The notes under the pieces are model-generated. The model had not been told where the DNA came from. It did not search any database and saw only the letters and a list, made by a program, of their open reading frames with translations. Made by a program: the position numbers and the translations under genes. From NCBI RefSeq assembly GCF_013410345.1, contig NZ_JACCFJ010000001.1, positions 2,517,001-2,581,000 of the forward strand: 64,000 nt of DNA, written 5' to 3'. This stretch comes from Saccharopolyspora hordei (GTDB lineage: Bacteria > Actinomycetota > Actinomycetes > Mycobacteriales > Pseudonocardiaceae). Each line of letters starts with the position of its first letter. The first letter of the stretch is position 1. Positions 1 to 10,320 of the stretch are shown in pieces.

Positions 1-697
1 CGAGCTCGCCCCGGACTGCTGCCCGGTGGTCGCCTACGGCGCGCTGCTGCGCGAGGAAGCGCTGGCCGTCCCGCGGCACGGGTGGGTCAACCTGCACTTC
101 TCGCTGCTCCCGGCGTGGCGCGGCGCGGCGCCGGTGCAGGCGGCGATCCGGCACGGCGACGAGATCACCGGGGCCAGCACCTTCCGCATCGTGCCCGAGC
201 TGGATGCCGGCCCGGTCTTCGGCGTGGTCACCGAGGAGGTGCGCCCGACCGACACCGCGGGCGAACTGCTGGACCGGCTGGCGGTGTCCGGCGCCGGGCT
301 GCTGGAGGCGACCCTGGACGGCATCGAGGACGGCACGGTGCGCGCCGAGGAGCAGCCCGCCGAGGGCGTCAGCTACGCGCCGAAGGTCACCGTCGAGGAC
401 GCCAAGGTCGACTTCACCGCGCCCGCGACCGCGGTGGACCGGCTGATCCGGTCGGTCACGCCGGAACCGGGCGCCTGGGCGCTGCTGGGCGACGGGCGGT
501 TCAAGCTCGGCCCGGTGTCCATCGTGGACGAGGAGCTGCCGCCCGGCGAGATCCGGGTGGAGAAGCGCCGCGTGCTGGTCGGCACCGGGACCACCGCGGT
601 CCAGCTGGGCGAGGTGCAGGCGCCGGGCAAGAAGCGGATGGCCGCCACCGACTGGGCCCGCGGAACACGCATCGAGCGAGGAGAACGGCTCAAGTGA
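1..697 (+). CDS. fmt: Methionyl-tRNA formyltransferase, 5' end outside window
   Basis: Transfers a formyl group from 10-formyl-tetrahydrofolate to initiator Met-tRNA in the cytoplasm. The frame is open from the first base, so the gene begins outside the window; about 231 C-terminal residues of an expected 310 are visible. The formyltransferase core is recognisable: the [12 protein letters not shown] segment carries the catalytic Asn and His, and the ELDAGP segment the catalytic Asp, followed by the C-terminal anticodon-arm-binding domain. The stop overlaps the rsmB start (GTGA), so the two are translationally coupled. The same pair heads the syntenic mycobacterial block. Confidence 0.95.
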   Translation, partial: ELAPDCCPVVAYGALLREEALAVPRHGWVNLHFSLLPAWRGAAPVQAAIRHGDEITGASTFRIVPELDAGPVFGVVTEEVRPTDTAGELLDRLAVSGAGLLEATLDGIEDGTVRAEEQPAEGVSYAPKVTVEDAKVDFTAPATAVDRLIRSVTPEPGAWALLGDGRFKLGPVSIVDEELPPGEIRVEKRRVLVGTGTTAVQLGEVQAPGKKRMAATDWARGTRIERGERLK

Positions 698-2112
698 CTG
701 AACGCCGCCGTCGGCCGTCCCGGCCGGCCAAGGCCCGCCCGCCGCGACGCGGGTCCAGCCCGCCGCGACCGGCGGACGTGGACCCGGTGCGCCTGGTCGC
801 GGTCGAGACGCTGCGAGCCGTCCGGGAGCGCGACGCCTACGCCAACCTCGCGCTGCCCCCGCTGCTCAAGCAGCGCCGGATCACCGGCCGCGACGCCGCG
901 CTGGCCACCGAGCTGACCTACGGGGCCTGCCGCGCGCAGGGCCTGCTGGACGCCGTGATCGACGCGTGCAGCAACCGCCCGCTGTCCGATGTGGACCCCA
1001 CGTTGCTGGACGCGCTGCGCGTCGGCGTCTACCAGCTGCTGCGCACCCGCATCCCGGCGCACGCCGCGGTCGCCTCCACTGTGGACATCGTGCGGTTCGA
1101 GTCCGGTTCGAAGCTGGCCGGGTTCGCCAACGCGGTGCTGCGCAGCGTCACCGAGCGCGACGAGCAGGGCTGGATCGACGAGCTCGCCCCGGCGCGGGAG
1201 GAGGACCCGGTCGGCCACCTCGCGATGCGGCACGCGCACCCGCGGTGGATCGCGCAGGCGTTCGCCGACGCGCTCGGCCTCGACGAGCTGGACGCGGCGC
1301 TGGCCGCCGACGACGCCCGCCCCGCGGTCCACCTGACGGCCCGCCCCGGCGAGATCAGCGCCGACGAGCTCGCCGCGATCACCGGCGGTGACCCGGCGCC
1401 GTACTCGCCGTACGGCGTGCGGCTGGAGCCGGGCGCGGGCGACCCGGGCGACCTGGAACCCGTGCGCGAGGGGCTCGCGTCGGTCCAGGACGAGGGCAGC
1501 CAGCTGGTCGCGCTCGCGCTCACCGGGCCGGAGCTGACCGGCTCCGACCAGCGCTGGCTGGACCTGTGCGCCGGCCCGGGCGGCAAGGCCGCCCTGCTCG
1601 GCTCCCTGGTCACCATGGACGGCGGCACCCTCGACGCGGTCGAGCAGGCACCGCACCGCGCGGACCTGGTCCGGCAGGCGACCGAGGGCCTGTCGGTCAC
1701 CGTGCACGTCGCCGACGGTCGTGACCCGGGCCTGGAGCCCGGCTACGACCGCGTGCTGGTGGACGCCCCGTGCACCGGGCTGGGCGCGCTGCGGCGGCGC
1801 CCGGAGGCGCGCTGGCGGCGTCAGCCCTCGGACGTCGGCGACCTGACCAAGCTGCAGCGGGAGCTGCTGCTCTCGGCGATCCGCCTGACCCGCCCCGGCG
1901 GGGTGGTGGCCTACGTGGTGTGCTCGCCGCACCTGGCGGAGACCGAGGGCGTGGTCGCCGACGCGGTCCGCCGCACCGGTGCCACCCAGCTCGACGCGCG
2001 GCCGCACTTCCCGGACGTGCCGGACCTCGGGGAGGGCCCCTCGGTCCAGCTGTGGCCGCACCGCCACGGCACCGACGCGATGTTCTGCGCCCTGCTCCAG
2101 GTCCCGGGCTGA
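694..2112 (+). CDS. rsmB: 16S rRNA m5C967 methyltransferase RsmB
   Basis: SAM-dependent RNA cytosine-C5 methyltransferase of the RsmB/Sun/Fmu family, 472 residues. A basic Arg/Pro-rich N-terminus (about 1-28) precedes a NusB-like RNA-binding domain (about 30-160) and the Rossmann methyltransferase domain. The SAM loop LCAGPGGK lies near residue 290. The two expected cysteines are present, in DAPCTG (near 358, catalytic) and VVCSPHLAE (near 409, product release). The GTG start at 694 overlaps the fmt stop; earlier in-frame codons lie inside fmt and are rejected. The family assignment is strong; the exact target base is by homology. Confidence 0.94.
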   Translation: MTERRRRPSRPAKARPPRRGSSPPRPADVDPVRLVAVETLRAVRERDAYANLALPPLLKQRRITGRDAALATELTYGACRAQGLLDAVIDACSNRPLSDVDPTLLDALRVGVYQLLRTRIPAHAAVASTVDIVRFESGSKLAGFANAVLRSVTERDEQGWIDELAPAREEDPVGHLAMRHAHPRWIAQAFADALGLDELDAALAADDARPAVHLTARPGEISADELAAITGGDPAPYSPYGVRLEPGAGDPGDLEPVREGLASVQDEGSQLVALALTGPELTGSDQRWLDLCAGPGGKAALLGSLVTMDGGTLDAVEQAPHRADLVRQATEGLSVTVHVADGRDPGLEPGYDRVLVDAPCTGLGALRRRPEARWRRQPSDVGDLTKLQRELLLSAIRLTRPGGVVAYVVCSPHLAETEGVVADAVRRTGATQLDARPHFPDVPDLGEGPSVQLWPHRHGTDAMFCALLQVPG

Positions 2113-2154
2113 GCCCGGCAGGACGCGGTCCGGTCAGCAGCGGAGAGGTGAGCA

Positions 2155-2610
2155 GTGTCTGGAGTGGACTACCGCCGGTGGCTGGCGGTGGCGGTGGAGG
2201 AGGCGAAGGCCGGCCTCGCCGAAGGCGGCATCCCCATCGGTGCCGCGCTGGTCGGCCCGGACGGCGCGGTGCTCGGCCGGGGCCACAACCGCCGCGTGCA
2301 GGACGACGACCCGTCGGTGCACGGCGAGACCGCGGCCTTCCGCGACGCGGGCCGGCAGCGCTCCTACCGCGGGACCACGATGGTGACCACGCTGTCGCCG
2401 TGCTGGTACTGCAGCGGGCTGGTGCGGCAGTTCGGCATCGGCCGCGTCGTGATCGGCGAGGCCCGCAACTTCCACGGCGGCCACGACTGGCTCGCCGAGC
2501 ACGGCGTCGAGGTCGTCGTCCTCGACGACCCGGAGTGCACCCGGCTCATGGCCGACTTCATCGCCACCCGCCCCGACCTCTGGTACGAGGACATCGGCGA
2601 GGACGCCTGA
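2155..2610 (+). CDS. Cytosine deaminase, yeast FCY1 type
   Basis: Zinc-dependent deaminase of the CDA/dCMP deaminase superfamily, 151 residues. Zinc and catalytic motifs are complete: H56-G-E58 and P82-C83-W-Y-C86. From memory the protein tracks yeast Fcy1 along its whole length (IPIGAALV, LGRGHN, TTLSPCWYC, and the C-terminal LWYEDIGED resembling the yeast WFEDIGE end), so cytosine rather than guanine or tRNA adenosine is the likely substrate, giving uracil for pyrimidine salvage. The GTG start has a GGAGAGG ribosome site at 2142-2148. It is convergent with the permease at 2616, with only 5 bp between the stops. It is unrelated to the E. coli CodA amidohydrolase. Confidence 0.8.
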   Translation: MSGVDYRRWLAVAVEEAKAGLAEGGIPIGAALVGPDGAVLGRGHNRRVQDDDPSVHGETAAFRDAGRQRSYRGTTMVTTLSPCWYCSGLVRQFGIGRVVIGEARNFHGGHDWLAEHGVEVVVLDDPECTRLMADFIATRPDLWYEDIGEDA

Positions 2611-2615
2611 CCGGC

Positions 2616-3941
2616 TCACCCCGGCCCGGACGCCCGCCGCCCGCGGAGGACGTGCACCAGCACGCCGACCACCAGCCACCCCGCGGCCACCGCCAGCGCC
2701 AGGCCGCTGGCCGTGGCCAGCACGACCACCGAGACCAGCCCGCCGAGCACCGGCACCACCACGGTCGACGCCCGGCGGTCCCGGCCCGGCACCGCGAAGT
2801 AGCCGACCACCGAGGCGTGCAGCAGCACGAACGCGCTCAGCGCGCCGACCGTCACCATCGACGACAGGACCTCCAGGCCGTCCTCCGCCGACGCCGCCCA
2901 CACCGACACCAGCAGCGTCACCACCGCGGCCAGCACGGTCGCGTTGCGCGGGACGTGCGTCCGCCGGTCCACCCGGCCGAGTGAGGCTGGCAGCTGCCCG
3001 TCGCGGGCCATGCCGAACAGCAGCCGGCTCACCGCCGCCTGCGCGACCATCGCCGAGAACGCCGGTGCGACCGCCTTGACCGCGGTGACCGCCACCATCA
3101 ACCAGCCGCCCAGCGCGGCGCGCAGCATGTCGTAGAACGCCGACTCCTGCGCGCCCGGGTCCTGCGCCAGCTGCTGCGGCGTCAGCGGGCTGAGCAGCGA
3201 GGCCAGGTAGGTCTGCGCCACGAACAGCACCCCGCTGAGCGCCAGGCAGAGCAGCAGCGCACGCCCCACCTGCCGCGGCGAGCCGGTGTTCTCCTCGGCG
3301 AAGGACGCGATCGCGTCGAAGCCCAGGAACGACAGCACCGCCACCGACACCGCGCCGAGCACCGCCAGCGGCGCGAACCCCGCGGCCCCGGTCAGCGGGG
3401 ACAGCCACGGCCGGGACGGTCCCTCCCCGACCAGCACCACGAGCGCGGCGACCACGAACACCGCGAGCAGCACGACCTCGACCACCAGCACCACCGAGCC
3501 GACGAGAGCCGCGACCTTCACCCCGCTCAGGTTCAGCGCGGTGACGACCACGATCGCCACCCCGGTCGCCAGCCACACCGGGACCTGCGGCAGCAGGGAG
3601 TGGGTGGCGATGCCGACGAACAGCGCGGCCACGCTCGGGATGAACAGGTAGTCGAGCATGACCATCCAGCCGGCCAGGAACCCCGGCGCCCGCCCCAACC
3701 CGGCCGAGGCGTAGGCGAACACCGAGCCCGCCCGGGGCACCGCGGCCGACATCCGCGCGTAGGACCACGCGGTGAAGCCCATGGCGACCGTCGCCACGAC
3801 GTACACCAGCGCGACCGCGCCGCCGCTGCGCGCGTCCAGCACGCCGAAGACGCCGACGGGTGCGAGCGGGCCGATGAACAGCAGCCCGGCGACGACCAGG
3901 TCACGCGTCGACAACCGGCGCCGGAGCTCGGAGGTGGTCAT
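2616..3941 (-). CDS. APC-superfamily amino acid permease
   Basis: Integral membrane transporter of 441 residues with about 12 predicted hydrophobic helices. The first helix region (LVVAGLLFIGPLAPVGVFG) resembles the glycine-rich unwound TM1 of APC proteins, and FLGFDAIASFAEE the TM6 region. The ATG at 3941 (MTTSELRRR) is chosen because the extra 38 residues of the longer frame are hydrophilic, proline-rich and out of family. Substrate cannot be assigned; amino acids or amines are likely. The convergent cytosine deaminase neighbour does not make it a cytosine permease, since those are NCS1 proteins with different motifs. Confidence 0.85.
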   Translation of the reverse strand: MTTSELRRRLSTRDLVVAGLLFIGPLAPVGVFGVLDARSGGAVALVYVVATVAMGFTAWSYARMSAAVPRAGSVFAYASAGLGRAPGFLAGWMVMLDYLFIPSVAALFVGIATHSLLPQVPVWLATGVAIVVVTALNLSGVKVAALVGSVVLVVEVVLLAVFVVAALVVLVGEGPSRPWLSPLTGAAGFAPLAVLGAVSVAVLSFLGFDAIASFAEENTGSPRQVGRALLLCLALSGVLFVAQTYLASLLSPLTPQQLAQDPGAQESAFYDMLRAALGGWLMVAVTAVKAVAPAFSAMVAQAAVSRLLFGMARDGQLPASLGRVDRRTHVPRNATVLAAVVTLLVSVWAASAEDGLEVLSSMVTVGALSAFVLLHASVVGYFAVPGRDRRASTVVVPVLGGLVSVVVLATASGLALAVAAGWLVVGVLVHVLRGRRASGPG

Positions 3942-4080
3942 GGCCCCGATCCTGACGGGAAGACCGGGGCGTGGCGAGGCGTTCCACGATGCGGCACTGA
4001 TCGTGGGGAGCGGCGGTTGACCGCGGGCGCCCCGCGGTCGAGGCTGGACCCCCACGTCCGACGAAGATCAGGTGGTAGGC

Positions 4081-4497
4081 ATGTCATCCACTCCGGTCGA
4101 GGTGACCCGGACCGGCGAGCACACCTTCGTCGCCACCAACCCGCGCGGCGGGCGGGTGGCGATCGGCCGGGAGGGCGCGCCCGACGCGTTCACCCCCGGT
4201 GAGCTGCTGCTCGCCGCCATCGCCGCGTGCTCGGCGCTGACCAGCGAGAACCTGCTGGTCCGGCGGCTCGGCGAGGACGCGGAGCTGACCGTGCACGCGG
4301 ACCGGACCAAGGACCCCGCGGACAAGCACCGGTTCGCCCGCGTCCAGGTCGGCTTCGACGTCGACCTCGGCGCGGTCGAGGACGACGACGAGCGCGCCAA
4401 GCTGCTCGACGCCGTCGAGCGCGCCATCGGCAAGTACTGCACGGTCAGCCGCTCGGTGGAGGAGGGCACTCCGATCGACCTCACGCTGCCCAGCTGA
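4081..4497 (+). CDS. OsmC/Ohr-family protein
   Basis: Small thiol-dependent hydroperoxide-reductase family protein of 138 residues. Two conserved cysteines are visible, C50 in AAIAACSALT and C120 in IGKYCTVSRS, spaced as in OsmC/Ohr enzymes that reduce organic peroxides. An upstream in-frame GTG at 4072 exists, but the ATG at 4081 follows an AGGTGG ribosome site and gives the usual family length. It may be a general OsmC rather than a true Ohr, and no OhrR-type regulator is adjacent. Confidence 0.85.
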   Translation: MSSTPVEVTRTGEHTFVATNPRGGRVAIGREGAPDAFTPGELLLAAIAACSALTSENLLVRRLGEDAELTVHADRTKDPADKHRFARVQVGFDVDLGAVEDDDERAKLLDAVERAIGKYCTVSRSVEEGTPIDLTLPS

Positions 4498-4616
4498 CCG
4501 GCACAGCGCCTCGCGCCGCGCGCAACGAGTGCGCAACCGAGCCCGACGGAGGTGGTCGCGGCGTCGTAAGGTGCTCGACGCGCACCGAGGGGTGTGCGCG
4601 AGGAGTGGGAGGCGCT

Positions 4617-6014
4617 GTGGCACAGGAGACCGCACCGGTACGGCAGTCCGGGCTCCGCCGTGACCTGTCCGGCCGCCAGGTCGGCATGATCGCCATCGGC
4701 GGCGCGATCGGCACCGGGTTGTTCCTCGGCTCGGGCTTGGCGATCTCCATCGCCGGACCGGCCGTGATCATCGCCTACGCGGTGGCGGCCTTCGCCGCGC
4801 TGGCGCTGGCGTACGCGCTGGCCGAGATGATCGTGGTGCACCCGGAGGCGGGCGGCTTCGGCGCGGTCGTGCAGCGCTACCTCGGCGGTCTGCCGGGCTT
4901 CGTCTCGCGCTGGATCTACTGGGCCGCGCAGGTGGTCAACGTCGGCAGCGAGGTCATCGCCGCCGGGCTGTACGTGCAGTTCTGGTACCCGCAGCTGCCG
5001 CTGTGGGTGCCGGTGGTGGCCTTCTCGGTGATCATGCTGGCGGTCAACGTCTCGGCCGTGCGGTACTTCGGCGAGTTCGAGTACTGGTTCGCCATGATCA
5101 AGGTCGTCACGATCGTGGTGTTCATCGCCCTCGGCGTGTGCTACATCGTCTTCGGCCTGCCCGGCCAGGAGCCCGCCGGCGTCGGCGCGCTGACCGAGCA
5201 CGGCGGGTTCCTGCCCAACGGGCTCGGCGCGGTGTGGCTGGCGCTGACCGTGGTGACCTTCTCCTACCTGGGCACCGAGGCGGTGTCGATGACCGCCGCC
5301 GAGTCGCGCAACCCCGGCCGGGACGTGCCGCGCGCGGCGCGCGGCATGGTGCTGCGGCTGGCGCTGTTCTACGTGCTCGGGATGCTCGTGGTGGTCTCGA
5401 TCCTGCCGTGGAACGAGGTGTCGTCCTCCGAGGACGTCACGCAGAGCCCGTTCGTGCGGCTGTTCAGCATGGTGGGCATCCCCGCGGCGGCCGGGATCAT
5501 GAACTTCGTGGTGCTCACCGCCGCGCTGTCGGCGATGAACACCAACCTCTACATCACCGCGCGCATGACGCACTCGCTGGCCATCGACGGCTACGCGCCG
5601 AAGTGGTTCGCGCAGGTCAGCGGCAACGGCGTGCCGCGCCGGGCGCTGGTGCTGTCCACGGCCGGGCTGGTGCTGGCCGCGCTGCTGGCGGTGTTCGCCG
5701 AGGACTCGGCGTTCCCGATGCTGCTGGGCCTGGCGCTGTTCGGGGCGCTGGTCGCGTGGCTGCTCATCTTCGCCAGCCAGCTGGTGTTCCGGCGCAGCCG
5801 GGCCAAGGAGGGGCTGCCGCCCTCGCCGGTCCGCCTGCCGGGCGCCCCGGTGACCACGGTGCTGGCGATGCTGTTCGTTGCGGCCGTCCTGCTGACCACG
5901 CCGTTCACCGAGCAGTTCGACACCGCCTGGAAAGCCGGCGTGCCGTTCGTGCTCCTGCTGTGCGGGGCCTACTACGTCGTCCGCCGCCGGAAGGCCGTCG
6001 ACCAGGTGGAGTGA
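4617..6014 (+). CDS. Amino acid permease, APC superfamily (AAT-like)
   Basis: Proton-coupled amino acid importer of 465 residues and about 12 transmembrane helices. The N-terminal signature is clear: a short cytoplasmic leader, then [17 protein letters not shown], the diagnostic TM1 of the LysP/AnsP/GABA permease family. [15 protein letters not shown] matches the TM6-TM7 substrate region and [10 protein letters not shown] a late helix. The GTG at 4617 is chosen for its GGGAGG site at 4607-4612; the open frame continues upstream inside the osmC-like gene. Substrate is not predictable. It is only distantly similar to the permease at 2616. Confidence 0.88.
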   Translation: MAQETAPVRQSGLRRDLSGRQVGMIAIGGAIGTGLFLGSGLAISIAGPAVIIAYAVAAFAALALAYALAEMIVVHPEAGGFGAVVQRYLGGLPGFVSRWIYWAAQVVNVGSEVIAAGLYVQFWYPQLPLWVPVVAFSVIMLAVNVSAVRYFGEFEYWFAMIKVVTIVVFIALGVCYIVFGLPGQEPAGVGALTEHGGFLPNGLGAVWLALTVVTFSYLGTEAVSMTAAESRNPGRDVPRAARGMVLRLALFYVLGMLVVVSILPWNEVSSSEDVTQSPFVRLFSMVGIPAAAGIMNFVVLTAALSAMNTNLYITARMTHSLAIDGYAPKWFAQVSGNGVPRRALVLSTAGLVLAALLAVFAEDSAFPMLLGLALFGALVAWLLIFASQLVFRRSRAKEGLPPSPVRLPGAPVTTVLAMLFVAAVLLTTPFTEQFDTAWKAGVPFVLLLCGAYYVVRRRKAVDQVE

Positions 6015-6056
6015 CCGCTACCCGCACCGCTGGGCGGGCCGGGACACGCGCTCTTC

Positions 6057-6062
6057 TACACT
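6057..6062 (+). promoter_or_regulatory. Candidate -10 element of rpe (leaderless)
   Basis: TACACT ends 7 nt before the rpe GTG and no purine-rich ribosome site lies between, so transcription probably starts at or next to the start codon. Confidence 0.5.
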
Positions 6063-6069
6063 CGCGCAT

Positions 6070-6765
6070 GTGTCGAACCAGCCGATGATCGCGCCGTCCA
6101 TCCTGTCCGCCGACTTCGCCCGATTGGCCGATGAGATCGCCGCCGTGAACGGCGAGCCCGGCAAGCGGGCCGACTGGCTGCACGTGGACGTGATGGACGC
6201 GCACTTCGTGCCCAACCTGACCCTGGGTCTGCCGGTGGTCCAGTCGATCCTCAAGGTGACCGACATCCCGGTCGACTGCCACCTGATGATCGAGGACCCG
6301 GACCGCTGGGCGGTCGGCTACGCCGAGGCCGGTGCGCACAACGTCACGGTGCACGTGGAGGCCGCGAAGGACCCGATCGCCATCGCCAAGGACCTGCGCG
6401 CCGCCGGCGCCAAGGCGGGCCTGTCGATCAAGCCGGGCACCCCGCTGGACCCCTACGTCGACGTGCTCAAGCACTACGACACGCTGCTGGTGATGTCGGT
6501 CGAGCCCGGCTTCGGCGGCCAGAAGTTCATCGCCGACGTGCTGGACAAGGCCCGCAAGGCGCGCCAGCTGGTCGACACCGGGCACCTCACGCTGCTGGTG
6601 GAGATCGACGGCGGCATCAACACCGACACCATCGAGCAGGCTGCTGAGGCCGGCGTCGACTGCTTCGTGGCGGGGTCGGCGGTCTACGGTGCCGACGACC
6701 CGGCCCAGGCCGTCGAGGCGCTGCGGGCCAAGGCGGCACCGAACTTCGCCCACGTCCGGCAGTGA
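6070..6765 (+). CDS. rpe: Ribulose-phosphate 3-epimerase
   Basis: Interconverts D-ribulose 5-phosphate and D-xylulose 5-phosphate in the cytoplasm. The 231-residue TIM barrel carries the standard motifs: [10 protein letters not shown] at the N-terminus, metal ligands H38 and D40 in [15 protein letters not shown], the phosphate loop [10 protein letters not shown] and the acid in EIDGGIN. The GTG at 6070 sets the reading frame; an overlapping ATG at 6068 is out of frame. No Shine-Dalgarno sequence is seen, consistent with a leaderless message. It supplies pentose phosphates near the riboflavin genes that consume ribulose 5-phosphate. Confidence 0.96.
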   Translation: MSNQPMIAPSILSADFARLADEIAAVNGEPGKRADWLHVDVMDAHFVPNLTLGLPVVQSILKVTDIPVDCHLMIEDPDRWAVGYAEAGAHNVTVHVEAAKDPIAIAKDLRAAGAKAGLSIKPGTPLDPYVDVLKHYDTLLVMSVEPGFGGQKFIADVLDKARKARQLVDTGHLTLLVEIDGGINTDTIEQAAEAGVDCFVAGSAVYGADDPAQAVEALRAKAAPNFAHVRQ

Positions 6766-6838
6766 GCCGCCGAGCCCGTGGGCGGTGACGCGCACGGGGT
6801 GATCGAGGGACCAGGTGGGGCGGTTCGGGAGGACGTCG

Positions 6839-7855
6839 ATGGTCGGCGAAGAGCAGGCGATGCGCGCCGCGATCGCGGCCAGCGAGCAGGTCCGCGGCAC
6901 GACCAGCCCGAACCCGCCGGTCGGGTGCGTGGTCCTCGCGCCCGGCGGTGAGGTGGTCGGTGTCGGCGCGACCCGGCCCCCGGGCGGCCCGCACGCCGAG
7001 GTCGTCGCGCTCCGCGCGGCGGGGGAGCGGGCCCGCGGCGGGACCGCCGTGGTGACGCTGGAGCCGTGCGCGCACACCGGTCGCACGCCCCCGTGCACCG
7101 ACGCGCTCCTCGCCGCGGGTGTGGCGCGCGTCGTGCACGCCGTGTCCGACCCGAACCCGGTGGCCAGCGGGGGCGCGGAGGTGCTGCGCGCGGCCGGCGT
7201 GGAGGTCCGCGGCGGGCTGCTGGCCGACGAGGTCGCGGCCGGTCCGCTGCGCGCCTGGCTGCACTCCGCCCGCACCGGGCGACCGCACGTGACCTGGAAG
7301 TACGCGGCCAGCCTGGACGGGCGCTCGGCCGCCGCGGACGGCACCAGCAAGTGGATCAGCTCTGCGGAGTCCCGCGCCGAGGTGCACCGGATCCGCGCGC
7401 GGGTGGACGCGATCATCGCGGGCACCGGCACGGTCCGCGCCGACGACCCGCACTTGACCGCCCGCGCACCCGACGGGACGCTGCTGGACCGGCAGCCGCT
7501 GCGGGTCGTGGTCGGTGACGGCGACCTCCCGTCCACCGCGAAGGTCTTCGACGACGCGGCCGAGACGATCCGGCTGCCCGGCGGTGACCCTCGGGCGGCG
7601 CTGGCCGCGCTCGCCGAGCGCGGCGTGGTCGACGTGCTGCTGGAGGGCGGACCGCGGCTGGCCGGGGCGTTCCTGGCGGCCCGCTGCGTGGACCGGGTGC
7701 TGGCCTACGTGGCCCCGGTGTTGCTCGGTGCCGGCCCGGCTGCGCTGGGCGATGCCGGAGTGGGAAGCATCTCGCAGGCATGGCGATTGCAGATCGAAGA
7801 GACGACGATGAGTGGCCCGGACGTCCGCGTCAGCGCGGTTCCGCAGCAGGGCTGA
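6839..7855 (+). CDS. ribD: Bifunctional riboflavin deaminase/reductase RibD
   Basis: Second and third steps of riboflavin synthesis: zinc-dependent deamination of the pyrimidine, then NADPH reduction of the ribosyl side chain. The N-terminal deaminase (about 1-145) has H52-A-E54, C77 in LEPCAHTG and C86 in PPCTD. The C-terminal reductase (about 150-338) has KYAASLDGRSA, VDAIIAGTGTVRADDP and the VLLEGGPRLAGAF nucleotide loop. The ATG at 6839 follows GGGAGG at 6827-6832. It is first gene of the ribD-ribE-ribBA-ribH cluster. No FMN riboswitch fits in the 73-bp upstream gap. Confidence 0.95.
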   Translation: MVGEEQAMRAAIAASEQVRGTTSPNPPVGCVVLAPGGEVVGVGATRPPGGPHAEVVALRAAGERARGGTAVVTLEPCAHTGRTPPCTDALLAAGVARVVHAVSDPNPVASGGAEVLRAAGVEVRGGLLADEVAAGPLRAWLHSARTGRPHVTWKYAASLDGRSAAADGTSKWISSAESRAEVHRIRARVDAIIAGTGTVRADDPHLTARAPDGTLLDRQPLRVVVGDGDLPSTAKVFDDAAETIRLPGGDPRAALAALAERGVVDVLLEGGPRLAGAFLAARCVDRVLAYVAPVLLGAGPAALGDAGVGSISQAWRLQIEETTMSGPDVRVSAVPQQG

Positions 7856-7889
7856 GCACCGCAGGGGTGCCGAGCGCGAGGAGGCAGCA

Positions 7890-8537
7890 GTGTTCACCGG
7901 GATCGTGGAGGAACTCGGCACCGTCGAGGCGGTCGAGCCGCTCGACGACGGCAGCCGGCTCACCATCAACGGTCCCCTGGTGACCGAGGACGCCGAGCAC
8001 GGCGACTCGATCGCGGTCAACGGGGTGTGCCTGACCGTGGTGACCGTCGAGGACGGCCGCTTCACGGTCGACGTGGTGGCCGAGACGCTGCGCCGCTCGT
8101 CCCTCGAGAACGTCGCCCCCGGCGACCGGGTCAACCTGGAACGCGCCATGGCGCTCGGCGACCGGCTCGGCGGGCACATCGTGCAGGGCCACGTCGACGG
8201 CACGGCCGTCCTGCGCGGCACCGGGGACGACGGGCTCACCCGCTTCGACCTGCCGCAGCGGCTGTCCCGCTACCTGGTGGAGAAGGGCTCGATCACGGTC
8301 GACGGCGTGTCGCTGACCGTGGTCGAGGCCGGCGAGTCGAGCTTCAGCGTGGCGCTGATCCCGACCACCCGGGAGCTGACCACGCTGGGTCGGCGCGTCC
8401 CGGGTGACGAAGTGAACATCGAGGTGGACGTGCTGGCCAAGCACCTCGAACGGCTCGCTGCCGCGCAGCTGGCGCACCAGGACCGTGGTGCGCCGAGCCG
8501 TTCGGAGGACAATGGCGGCGTCAGGGAGGCGCAGTGA
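7890..8537 (+). CDS. ribE: Riboflavin synthase, alpha chain
   Basis: Dismutates two 6,7-dimethyl-8-ribityllumazine molecules to riboflavin. It has 215 residues with two tandem lumazine-binding beta-barrels: the first starts FTGIVEELG and contains NGVCLTVV, the second contains [12 protein letters not shown] and [10 protein letters not shown]. The GTG at 7890 follows GAGGAGG at 7877-7883. The stop shares one base with the ribBA ATG, indicating coupled translation. Confidence 0.95.
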   Translation: MFTGIVEELGTVEAVEPLDDGSRLTINGPLVTEDAEHGDSIAVNGVCLTVVTVEDGRFTVDVVAETLRRSSLENVAPGDRVNLERAMALGDRLGGHIVQGHVDGTAVLRGTGDDGLTRFDLPQRLSRYLVEKGSITVDGVSLTVVEAGESSFSVALIPTTRELTTLGRRVPGDEVNIEVDVLAKHLERLAAAQLAHQDRGAPSRSEDNGGVREAQ

Positions 8538-9826
8538 TGAACCCCGAGGATGGCGGCACCGTGAGCAGCAGGTTCGACAGCATCGAACGCGCGTTGTCCG
8601 ACATCGCGGCCGGCCGCCCGGTGGTGGTCGTCGACGACGAGGACCGCGAGAACGAAGGCGACCTGATCTTCGCCGCGGAGAAGGCGACGCCCGAGCTGGT
8701 CGCGTTCATGGTCCGCTACACGTCCGGCTACATCTGCGTCGGGCTCCCCGGTGAGGACTGCGACCGCCTCGACCTGCCCCCGATGTACTACTGGAACCAG
8801 GACCGCAAGGGCACCGCGTACACGGTCACCGTGGACGCCGCGGAGGGCGTGAGCACCGGCATCTCCGCCGCCGACCGCGCCAGGACGCTGCAGGTCCTGG
8901 CCGACGCCGAGGCCACCCCCAAGGACCTCACCCGCCCCGGCCACGTGGTGCCGCTGCGCGCCCGCGACGGCGGTGTGCTCCGCCGGCCCGGGCACACCGA
9001 GGCCGCGGTGGACCTGTCCCGCCTCGCGGGCCTGCGCCCGGCGGGTGCGCTGTGCGAGATCGTCAGCCAGAAGTCCGAGGGCGACATGGCCCGCCGCGAC
9101 GAGCTGGAGGTCTTCGCCGAGGAGCACGACCTGGCGCTGATCACCATCGCCGACCTGATCGCCTACCGGCGCCGCTTCGAGAAGCAGGTCGTGCGGGTCG
9201 CCGAGGCCCGCATCCCCACCCCGCACGGCACCTTCCGCACCGTCGGCTACGACAGCACCCTCGACGGCATCGAGCACCTGGCGCTGGTCTACGGCGAGAT
9301 CGGCGACGGCGAGGACATCCTGGTGCGGGTGCACTCCGAGTGCCTGACCGGTGACGTGCTCGGCTCGCTGCGCTGCGACTGCGGCCCGCAGCTGGACGCG
9401 GCGATGGCCAAGGTGGCCGAGGCCGGGCGCGGCGTGGTGCTCTACATGCGCGGGCACGAGGGCCGCGGCATCGGCCTGATGCACAAGCTGCAGGCCTACC
9501 AGCTGCAGGACGACGGCGCCGACACGGTGGACGCCAACGTCGCGCTGGGCATGCCGGTGGACAGCCGGGACTACGGGCAGGGCGCGCAGATCCTGTGCGA
9601 CCTGGGTGTGAAGTCGATGCGGCTGCTCACCAACAACCCGGCCAAGCGGGTGGGCCTGGAGGGCTACGGGCTGCGGATCGTCGACCGCGTGCCGCTGCCG
9701 ATCCGCCCCAACCCGGAGAACATCCGCTACCTGCGGACCAAACGCGACCGCATGGGGCACGTGCTGGACAACCTCGACGACGGCGAGGACTCCTCGATCA
9801 ACGGCGAGACCGGAGTGACGGCATGA
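8537..9826 (+). CDS. ribBA: Bifunctional DHBP synthase / GTP cyclohydrolase II
   Basis: Provides both precursors of riboflavin. The N-terminal domain (about 1-205) makes 3,4-dihydroxy-2-butanone 4-phosphate from ribulose 5-phosphate: [33 protein letters not shown] and HTEAAVDL are the RibB signatures. The C-terminal domain (about 206-429) opens [23 protein letters not shown] holds the zinc cysteines and [10 protein letters not shown] the catalytic region. ATG 8537 is preferred over GTG 8534 because it lies 7 nt from GGGAGG at 8524-8529. The stop overlaps ribH by ATGA. Confidence 0.95.
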   Translation: MNPEDGGTVSSRFDSIERALSDIAAGRPVVVVDDEDRENEGDLIFAAEKATPELVAFMVRYTSGYICVGLPGEDCDRLDLPPMYYWNQDRKGTAYTVTVDAAEGVSTGISAADRARTLQVLADAEATPKDLTRPGHVVPLRARDGGVLRRPGHTEAAVDLSRLAGLRPAGALCEIVSQKSEGDMARRDELEVFAEEHDLALITIADLIAYRRRFEKQVVRVAEARIPTPHGTFRTVGYDSTLDGIEHLALVYGEIGDGEDILVRVHSECLTGDVLGSLRCDCGPQLDAAMAKVAEAGRGVVLYMRGHEGRGIGLMHKLQAYQLQDDGADTVDANVALGMPVDSRDYGQGAQILCDLGVKSMRLLTNNPAKRVGLEGYGLRIVDRVPLPIRPNPENIRYLRTKRDRMGHVLDNLDDGEDSSINGETGVTA

Positions 9827-10320
9827 GTGGTGAGGGGCGGCCGCGCGTCAGCGTGCCCAAGGCCGGTGACCTGCGGCTGGGCATCGCGGCGATCCGCTGG
9901 CACGAGCGGTACGTGGAGCAGATGCTCGCGCGTGCGCTGGCGGCGGCCGAGGAAGCGGGCATCGCCGAGCCGACCGTGGTGCGGGTGCCGGGCTCCATCG
10001 AGCTCCCGGTGGTGTGCCAGCAGCTGGCGCACCAGCACGACGCGGTGGTGGCGCTCGGCGTGGTGGTCCGCGGTGGCACCCCGCACTTCGACTACGTCTG
10101 CGACTCGGTCACCCAGGGCCTGACCCGGGTGGCGCTGGACGAGTCCACGGCGGTCGGCAACGGCGTGCTGACCTGCGACACGGTGGAGCAGGTCGAAGCG
10201 CGGGCCGGGTTCGAGGACTCGGTGGAGGACAAGGGTTTCGAGGCGACCGCGGCCGCGCTGGAGACCGCGCTGGTGCTGCGGGAGCTGCGGGGTTGGAACG
10301 GGGAACGGGGGTTCCTGTGA
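9823..10320 (+). CDS. ribH: 6,7-dimethyl-8-ribityllumazine synthase
   Basis: Condenses the pyrimidine from RibD with DHBP from RibB; family members form 60-mer or pentameric shells. The 165-residue protein shows [25 protein letters not shown] and [16 protein letters not shown] with the catalytic His. It starts inside the ribBA stop (ATGA) and ends inside the start of the next gene (GTGA), completing a tightly coupled riboflavin operon. Confidence 0.95.
   Translation: MSGEGRPRVSVPKAGDLRLGIAAIRWHERYVEQMLARALAAAEEAGIAEPTVVRVPGSIELPVVCQQLAHQHDAVVALGVVVRGGTPHFDYVCDSVTQGLTRVALDESTAVGNGVLTCDTVEQVEARAGFEDSVEDKGFEATAAALETALVLRELRGWNGERGFL

Noticed and set aside
373..2067. 564-codon open frame on the minus strand opposite fmt/rsmB
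   Set aside because: Arg/Val/Gln-rich shadow of GC-biased third positions; no family motif and fully antisense to two strong genes. The same applies to other long antisense frames, e.g. 18362-20656 and 57347-59791.
2155..3941. Cytosine deaminase plus cytosine permease salvage pair
   Set aside because: The permease is APC type, not NCS1, and is convergent rather than co-oriented; a functional link is unsupported.
6766..6838. FMN riboswitch before ribD
   Set aside because: The gap is only 73 bp and none of the conserved RFN-element boxes are present.
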